This document shows, piece after piece, positions 1 through 4,005 of a stretch of DNA of 6,788 nt (position 1 is its first letter; the number at the start of each line of letters is the position of its first letter). A model generated the notes under the pieces. That model was given only the letters and a program-made list of their open reading frames with translations, ran no database searches and was not told the DNA's origin. Origin of the DNA: Candidatus Profundicultor aquiphilus (GTDB lineage: Bacteria; Atribacterota; Atribacteria; Atribacterales; Caldatribacteriaceae); contig JABUEZ010000112.1 of NCBI GenBank assembly GCA_013314795.1, positions 1 to 6,788 of the forward strand, in the 5' to 3' direction. Both the position numbers and the translations under genes were made by a program.

Positions 1-2
1 TT

Positions 3-401
3 GAAGAAGCCCTGCGATGGCTCCTGCAGGCCCAGGATGAGTTCAACGATGCTGAACGCTTTTATCTGGCCCTCTTCCATTTCCAACAGGCAGCCGAAAA
101 AGCCCTCAAGGCGTATTTATACTTGTACGTTGCCGACCGACAGGTATTCTTTACCCATTCCGTCGATGAGCTCCCCGAGATGGCGCAGGAAATCGACACC
201 GATTTTGCCTCTCTCACCCAGACCAAGAAACTCGACCAGTATTACATCCCCACACGATACCCCAACGGCCTTCCTGGGGGTGTACCCTCCCGTTTCTACA
301 CCGACCCGAAGGAAGCCGAAGAAGCGATGGAACTTGCTCGAGATCTCCTGGAACTCATTACGCGAAAAATAACCGGGGAAGATACACAGAAAAGGTCGTG
401 A
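3..401 (+). CDS. HEPN-domain protein, 5' partial
   Basis: The reading frame is open from the left edge and ends at TGA 399-401, giving 132 visible residues. The protein matches the small HEPN family (PF05168 type). It has a first amphipathic helix, then the hallmark FHFQQAAEKALKAYL at visible residues 25-39, a THSVDELPEM segment at 51-60, and YYIPTRYPNG at 80-89 followed by a final helix. Arg46 and His52 form an R-x5-H arrangement, which fits the Rx4-6H signature linked to RNase activity in many HEPN proteins. Family members are about 120-140 residues, so probably only about ten N-terminal codons are missing. Such proteins are usually encoded beside a minimal nucleotidyltransferase (MNT) as a toxin-antitoxin-like pair. 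No MNT gene is visible here, so any partner would lie left of the window. The stop overlaps the GTG start of the next gene by 4 bp, which suggests coupled translation. The family call is firm; RNase or toxin activity is inferred. Confidence 0.9.
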   Translation, partial: EEALRWLLQAQDEFNDAERFYLALFHFQQAAEKALKAYLYLYVADRQVFFTHSVDELPEMAQEIDTDFASLTQTKKLDQYYIPTRYPNGLPGGVPSRFYTDPKEAEEAMELARDLLELITRKITGEDTQKRS

Positions 402-946
402 AAACACTCTTCTGGATTATAGTTCTTTTCTGGACGACATTAGACCTTTGGGTGCTTCTGGGTAAAAACCAAAACCTTCACCAGATCGTGGACCGCCGGA
501 GCAAATTCGTGGTGATGGTATGCATCGGAAGCGGGGTGATCCTGGCCATTCTACCCCGAGATTTCCGTCTGATCTGGCAGAGTCGGGCCACCTTTGGTCC
601 CGCTCAGCACGTGGGAGTTGCACTTATGATCGCGGGGGTTAGTCTGCGGCTCATCTCCATCCTTACCCTGGGAAAGCACTTTACCCCGGACATAACCCTG
701 GTAAAAAATCATAAACTGGTACGCAAAGGCGTTTACCGCCTTATCCGCCACCCCAACTACACTGGAGAGTTCTTCGCCTTTGGAGGAACGGCTCTCGTTT
801 TCTGGCACGTCCCTTCGTCACTTTTCATTTTTGTTCCCCCCTTCCTGGGTTTCCTCTACCGGGCATTCCTGGAAGAACAAAAACTCCTGGCAATCTTTGG
901 CGAGGAGTACCGGGAGTACATGAGAAAAACCAGACGCTTTATTTAA
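398..946 (+). CDS. ICMT-family membrane methyltransferase
   Basis: This 182-residue integral membrane protein belongs to the isoprenylcysteine carboxyl methyltransferase / phospholipid methyltransferase-like family (PF04140/PF04191). Hydrophobic segments lie at about residues 3-22, 36-53, 70-92 and 125-157. The conserved C-terminal half is intact: GVYRLIRHPNYTG at 111-123, EEQ at 159-161, then FGEEYREYMRKT at 167-178. In this family the RHPxY and EE elements line the S-adenosylmethionine site. Bacterial members act on varied small or lipid substrates and the true substrate here is unknown; prenylated-protein methylation should not be assumed. The GTG at 398 overlaps the upstream HEPN stop. 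AAAAGG at 390-395 is the nearest purine run, with a short spacing of 2 nt, so translational coupling probably helps. The gene ends 7 bp from the end of the convergent FMN-binding gene. Confidence 0.92.
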   Translation: MKTLFWIIVLFWTTLDLWVLLGKNQNLHQIVDRRSKFVVMVCIGSGVILAILPRDFRLIWQSRATFGPAQHVGVALMIAGVSLRLISILTLGKHFTPDITLVKNHKLVRKGVYRLIRHPNYTGEFFAFGGTALVFWHVPSSLFIFVPPFLGFLYRAFLEEQKLLAIFGEEYREYMRKTRRFI

Positions 947-953
947 AGATGTA

Positions 954-1340
954 TCACTGCTTCAGGGCGTTTTCCACCGCTTTGAGAAAGGCCTTGCTCG
1001 AGGCGGTGGCACCACTTACGGTATCAACCGGCAAAGCGTTGGTGTTTTTGACGCGTGCCATGAGTTCTTCGTATAGCGTGGGCACAGAAATCCGGGAAAA
1101 AGAAATCAATTTTACGTCCACGATGGCATGGTCTTTCACCACCACTTCCACTTCACAGGTGAAACGACCCTTGACATATTTTCCGTGATACGTTCCGTCC
1201 CCGATGGCGGAAAGGTCCACTGCGTTAAGGATCAAATTCTGCGTTTCCTGAAGCCCATAGGTGAGGTATCCCCAGAAAATTCCCAACAGGGCCACCAGAA
1301 TTAGAATGATAAGAAGGAGGATTTTCCAAACTTTTCTCAT
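954..1340 (-). CDS. Membrane-anchored FMN-binding domain protein
   Basis: This 128-residue protein has a basic N-terminus and one hydrophobic segment (about residues 6-27), so the rest probably faces outside the cytoplasm. Residues 47-80 (GDGTYHGKYVKGRF, then a beta-rich VEVVVKD and VDVKLIS) and DTVSGATASSKAFLKAVENAL at 106-126 match the FMN-binding domain family (PF04205), as found in RnfG/NqrC and extracytoplasmic flavoproteins. Within SGATASS, Thr112 is the expected residue to which ApbE-type flavin transferase attaches FMN by a phosphoester bond. The protein is a minimal single-domain version. No ApbE, Rnf or Nqr gene is visible nearby, so its electron donor and acceptor are unknown. The start is the ATG complementary to 1338-1340. 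No good ribosome site stands just upstream, but a TATAAT lies 6 nt before the ATG, which points to a leaderless transcript. The family assignment is strong; covalent flavinylation is inferred from the motif. Confidence 0.93.
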   Translation of the reverse strand: MRKVWKILLLIILILVALLGIFWGYLTYGLQETQNLILNAVDLSAIGDGTYHGKYVKGRFTCEVEVVVKDHAIVDVKLISFSRISVPTLYEELMARVKNTNALPVDTVSGATASSKAFLKAVENALKQ

Positions 1341-1346
1341 AGTTTT

Positions 1347-1375
1347 ATTATACGCCCTCTGGGAAACAATTGCTA
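1347..1375 (-). promoter_or_regulatory. Probable leaderless promoter of the FMN-binding gene
   Basis: On the minus strand a perfect TATAAT lies at 1352-1347, only 6 nt upstream of the ATG. With usual -10 to start-site spacing, transcription would begin at or within a base or two of the ATG. The matching -35 position (17-nt spacer) reads TAGCAA at 1375-1370, three of six matches to TTGACA. The absence of a Shine-Dalgarno sequence at normal distance supports a leaderless reading. An AGAGGG lies about 14 nt upstream of the ATG, too far for a typical ribosome site. Confidence 0.5.
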
Positions 1376-1417
1376 CACCGCAGGATAATATGATACATTC
1401 CCGGTGAGGGAGAAGGA
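1370..1417 (+). promoter_or_regulatory. Possible promoter and RBS of the glycosyltransferase gene
   Basis: TTGCTA at 1370-1375 and TGATACATT at 1391-1399 (an extended -10 with TACATT as the hexamer) are 18 nt apart by hexamer and could form a weak promoter. TATGAT at 1389-1394 and GATAAT at 1384-1389 are alternative -10 boxes without a convincing -35. The purine-rich GAGGGAGAAGG at 1406-1416 is placed for the ATG at 1422, not for the in-frame GTG at 1404, and decides the start. The presumed -35 overlaps the one used on the opposite strand, so the two divergent genes may compete for polymerase. Confidence 0.35.
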
Positions 1418-1421
1418 TATC

Positions 1422-2990
1422 ATGAAAATCGCCGTGGGAGATCTGAAAATTCGGAAGGAATGGTTACTTGCGGGAATCTTTGCCCTGGGGATATTTGTCC
1501 GCTTCTTCCTTCTGGGAGTCATCCCACCGGGACTCAATCAGGATGAAGCTTCCATCGGGTATGACGCCTGGGCCATGTTACACTACGGAATCGACCGGAA
1601 CGGTTTTCACAACCCGATCCATCTTGTTTCCTGGGGCAGCGGGCAGAATGCCCTCTATGCATATTTATCCATGCCCTTTATCCGGCTTTTGGGTTTGAAT
1701 GTTTTTTCGGTGAGATTCCTGAACGCCCTGATGGGATCGCTGTCGCTCTTTCTCTTCTATGACCTGATGAAAAACCTCACTAATAAAGATATAGGAACCA
1801 TCGCGCTTTTTCTCCTTGCCATCAGTCCCTGGCACATCATGATGTCCCGCTGGGGGTTAGAATCAAATATTTTCCCCGGCTTCGTGCTCCTTGGAACGTG
1901 GCTTCTGGTTCGTGCTCTCCGGCAGAAATTTCTCCTCCCGCTGGCTTTCTTTGTTTTTGCCCTATCCCTTTATGCCTATGGAACGGCGTATTTCTTTGTT
2001 CCGGTTTTTCTCTTCTGTGTGTTGTTTTACCTTCTGCGACATGACAAGGTAAAAATAAAGACTCTCCTTCTGGGGAGTACGGTTTTTATCCTGGTAGCGA
2101 TACCGGTATTCCTTTTTGTTTTTATCAACCTCAGGAGTCTTGATTCCATAACCACCTCTTTCTTTTCCATACCACGATTAATAGCCCCCAGATTCGGTGA
2201 AGTTTCTTCCCTCTTTAGCAAAAACGCCTTCACCGAATCCCTGATCAACTTCCGGGATCTCCTGGACCTTCTTTTCCTCACCCAGCACGATGGCCTTATC
2301 TGGAACGGTATCCCTGCCTATGGATACCTTTTTCTCTTCAGCCCTCCTTTTCTTCTCTTCGGGTTTCTCCATACTCTCCGCAATCGAAAAATCTGGACTC
2401 AGTTTAGCCCTCTATTTTTTCTGGTGATCTGGTTTCTGGTGGCGGTGTTTCTGGGAATTGTGACCAGGGTGAATGTGAACCGGGTGAATGCCGTTTTCCT
2501 GCCCGCCATTGGCCTTGTGACAGTGGGAATTTCCTTCCTTCGAGAACACGCCAGGACATTTTTCCGCTATCTCATGCTTTGCTATTTTCTCTTTTTCCTC
2601 TCTTTCCTCTACAGCTACTTTTTTGTTTATCCCATCAATGCTGGACCGGCCTTTTTTGAGTCCCTCGGCGAAGCAATCCAGTATGCCCTGAAAGTTGCCC
2701 CACCGGAGAGTACAATGCATATCACCGATACTGTAAATATGCCCTATGTTTTTGTTCTCTTCTATGAACGCACCGATCCGAGAAAGTTCCTCCAATCGGT
2801 AACCTACGTGAACCCTGAAGCACCGTTTAGAGCGGTGCAATCCTTCGGTCGTTACCACTTTGGAATCCGGAAGGATAACCTCCAGGACGACGTTTATATC
2901 TTCCACAACTCTGAAGCACCCCTTTTTGAAAATGGTGCCTTCACCGTTCACCCATTCCGATATTACTCGGTGGCCATACGCAACGAATAA
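1422..2990 (+). CDS. GT-C (PMT/GT39-like) membrane glycosyltransferase
   Basis: This 522-residue multi-pass membrane protein has about ten to twelve hydrophobic helices through residue ~404, then a soluble C-terminal tail of about 115 residues. The first helix (about 14-34) is followed by an extracytoplasmic loop with PPGLNQDEASIGYDAW (residues 35-50). Its Asp41-Glu42 sits where GT-C enzymes of the dolichyl-phosphate-mannose protein mannosyltransferase group keep their catalytic or metal-binding acidic pair. The SPWHIMMSRWGLESN segment (about 135-149) is also typical of bacterial GT39-like proteins (PF13231 group). Such enzymes move a sugar from a polyprenyl-phosphate donor onto a lipid or protein outside the membrane. 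Donor and acceptor cannot be told here. ATG 1422 is preferred over GTG 1404 because a good ribosome site lies between them. The gene is divergent from the FMN-binding gene, and a new promoter follows it, so it may be monocistronic. Membrane glycosyltransferase is secure; the exact subfamily is less so. Confidence 0.9.
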   Translation: MKIAVGDLKIRKEWLLAGIFALGIFVRFFLLGVIPPGLNQDEASIGYDAWAMLHYGIDRNGFHNPIHLVSWGSGQNALYAYLSMPFIRLLGLNVFSVRFLNALMGSLSLFLFYDLMKNLTNKDIGTIALFLLAISPWHIMMSRWGLESNIFPGFVLLGTWLLVRALRQKFLLPLAFFVFALSLYAYGTAYFFVPVFLFCVLFYLLRHDKVKIKTLLLGSTVFILVAIPVFLFVFINLRSLDSITTSFFSIPRLIAPRFGEVSSLFSKNAFTESLINFRDLLDLLFLTQHDGLIWNGIPAYGYLFLFSPPFLLFGFLHTLRNRKIWTQFSPLFFLVIWFLVAVFLGIVTRVNVNRVNAVFLPAIGLVTVGISFLREHARTFFRYLMLCYFLFFLSFLYSYFFVYPINAGPAFFESLGEAIQYALKVAPPESTMHITDTVNMPYVFVLFYERTDPRKFLQSVTYVNPEAPFRAVQSFGRYHFGIRKDNLQDDVYIFHNSEAPLFENGAFTVHPFRYYSVAIRNE

Positions 2991-3025
2991 ACGACTTCCA
3001 GAGGGGAACTCTCTTCGCCGCAAAG

Positions 3026-3034
3026 TGATATAAT
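3026..3034 (+). promoter_or_regulatory. Extended -10 promoter of the exported-protein/CHAT unit
   Basis: TGATATAAT is a perfect extended -10 element (TGnTATAAT). The -35 region at 17 nt spacing (GAACTC, 3006-3011) is poor, as is common for extended -10 promoters. The predicted start of transcription is near 3041, leaving a leader of about 20 nt that carries AAAGGAGGGG at 3047-3056; AGGAGG at 3049-3054 is 8 nt from the ATG at 3063. This marks the beginning of a transcription unit separate from the glycosyltransferase gene. Confidence 0.6.
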
Positions 3035-3062
3035 TTTAAAAAAACAAAAGGAGGGGATAGAC

Positions 3063-3992
3063 ATGAAACGCCTCTTTCTTGTGTGTGTGTTCCTGGTGTT
3101 TGTCTTTTCTTCCTGGGTGCTGGCTGAAGAACAAAGTCCCGGTCCCCTGGTCCTTCCTGATGCCACCGTCATAGACACTGAGCGAAGCGCTCCACCAGCC
3201 ATTTTGGGTCCGGAAAGCACCATCCCGGGAGAAACTCGAAGCGGTCTTCCGTCCCTTTCCCGTCCAGAAACCTCCTCCGGTCTTCCTTCCATAGGTGGTA
3301 CTCCCTCCACGGGCACCACCCCAGAATCCTCACCCGGCGCACCGGCCCCCGGGGGATTACTTCCCAATCTCGGTGGGCAAGAGCAGACCCAGCCGGGAGG
3401 GATTACCATTACTCCACCTTCACCTCAGGTAACCATCCGGTGGAAGCAATTTGACTTGGGACAGGCTTTCGGATATAACCCTCTCATTATGGGGGTGGTG
3501 GAATATCCGGAAGGATGGCTCACCAACGTGGATGTCTTTAACAAAATGGTGGTGTTTGCCGAAGATGCCACCGGTCTTGTGGCGCTGAACGCCTACCTCG
3601 CCATCCAGAATCCCATGATCCAGACCGCCGAAGACCTGGCCCAGCAAGTGGTTAGCATGCTTTCCCAGAGCGTGGGGAACCTCGCCATTCAGAGCCAGGA
3701 TTTTAAAAGCGCTCCCAAGGTAGCTCAGTACGGTCTCAGTGTAACCTATGGGAGGGTCATTCTGAGCGGAAATTATCAGGGAAGGAATACCACCATAATC
3801 CTCCAACCTTACGTGATGTATGCCCCCATGGCCAAATATTCTCTGGCCGGGGTTATCCTCTGCTATGCACCCCAGGAAGTTTTCCAGGACAAACTGCAAA
3901 AGTACTTTAACCACATGATTGCCTCTTTCGAGGCCCTGGCACAGGTTGGCCCAGGGGGAGGAAACATCCCCCAGATTGGTCTTCCCCAGTAA
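3063..3992 (+). CDS. Exported protein with P/S/T/G linker and PsbP/Mog1-like domain
   Basis: I do not recognise this 309-residue protein by name. Residues 1-21 are a clear Sec signal peptide: MKR, a hydrophobic core, then VLA before EEQ. There is no lipobox Cys at the cleavage site, and the only cysteines are Cys8 in the signal and Cys267. Residues 22-122 are low-complexity and rich in Pro, Ser, Thr and Gly, probably a flexible linker. Residues 123-295 look globular. VEYPEGWLTN at 146-155, VVFAEDATG at 163-171, TAEDLAQQVVSML at 188-200, and the closing FQDKLQKYFNHMIASFEAL at 274-292 follow the order seen in the PsbP/Mog1-like (DUF1795-type) fold. That fold usually serves as a small binding or assembly module, with no enzyme activity implied. 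The gene has an excellent ribosome site and its own promoter, and the TPR-CHAT gene starts 13 bp after its stop, so the two are probably co-transcribed. The exported status is strong; the fold is inferred by eye. Confidence 0.9.
   Translation: MKRLFLVCVFLVFVFSSWVLAEEQSPGPLVLPDATVIDTERSAPPAILGPESTIPGETRSGLPSLSRPETSSGLPSIGGTPSTGTTPESSPGAPAPGGLLPNLGGQEQTQPGGITITPPSPQVTIRWKQFDLGQAFGYNPLIMGVVEYPEGWLTNVDVFNKMVVFAEDATGLVALNAYLAIQNPMIQTAEDLAQQVVSMLSQSVGNLAIQSQDFKSAPKVAQYGLSVTYGRVILSGNYQGRNTTIILQPYVMYAPMAKYSLAGVILCYAPQEVFQDKLQKYFNHMIASFEALAQVGPGGGNIPQIGLPQ
3234..3293 (+). repeat. Short GLPS repeat in the linker of the exported protein
   Basis: Residues 60-64 (SGLPS) and 73-77 (SGLPS, then I) are a 13-residue-spaced imperfect repeat within the Pro/Ser/Thr/Gly-rich linker. 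The DNA copies are not identical, so this is an old or composition-driven duplication, not a recent tandem copy. Confidence 0.5.
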
Positions 3993-3993
3993 A

Positions 3994-4002
3994 AAGGGGT
4001 GA
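3994..4002 (+). promoter_or_regulatory. RBS fixing the TTG start of the TPR-CHAT gene
   Basis: AAGGGGTGA lies just before the TTG at 4006 and closely follows the anti-Shine-Dalgarno complement AAGGAGGTGA. The GGGG core is 6 nt from the TTG. Translation from this codon gives a textbook signal peptide, which supports the unusual start over any downstream ATG. Confidence 0.75.
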
Positions 4003-4005
4003 ACA

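Noticed and set aside
1..372. Open plus-strand frame of 123 codons at the left edge, in frame 1
   Set aside because: It overlaps the HEPN gene in another frame. Its translation is rich in Pro, Arg and Ser with no domain, while the frame starting at base 3 gives clear HEPN motifs.
417..808. Two minus-strand open frames opposite the ICMT-family gene
   Set aside because: They have no recognisable motif and no ribosome site was noted; the opposite strand holds a conserved methyltransferase.
930..975. Bidirectional terminator between the two convergent genes
   Set aside because: The 7-bp gap leaves little room, and the best pairing (GACGC with GCGTT) is short with a long loop and no T tract.
949..1188. 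Plus-strand open frame of 79 codons across the FMN-binding gene
   Set aside because: It is antisense to a conserved domain and its translation is low-complexity Ser/Thr-rich.
2412..3023. Minus-strand open frame of 203 codons opposite the end of the glycosyltransferase gene
   Set aside because: It is charged and His-rich without a domain, runs across the promoter for the next unit, and mirrors the Phe/Leu-rich codons of the membrane protein.
2991..3034. Rho-independent terminator after the glycosyltransferase gene
   Set aside because: The only inverted repeat is AGAG...CTCT near 3000-3013, a 4-bp stem without a following T run; the AT-rich stretch after it is better explained as the -10 element.
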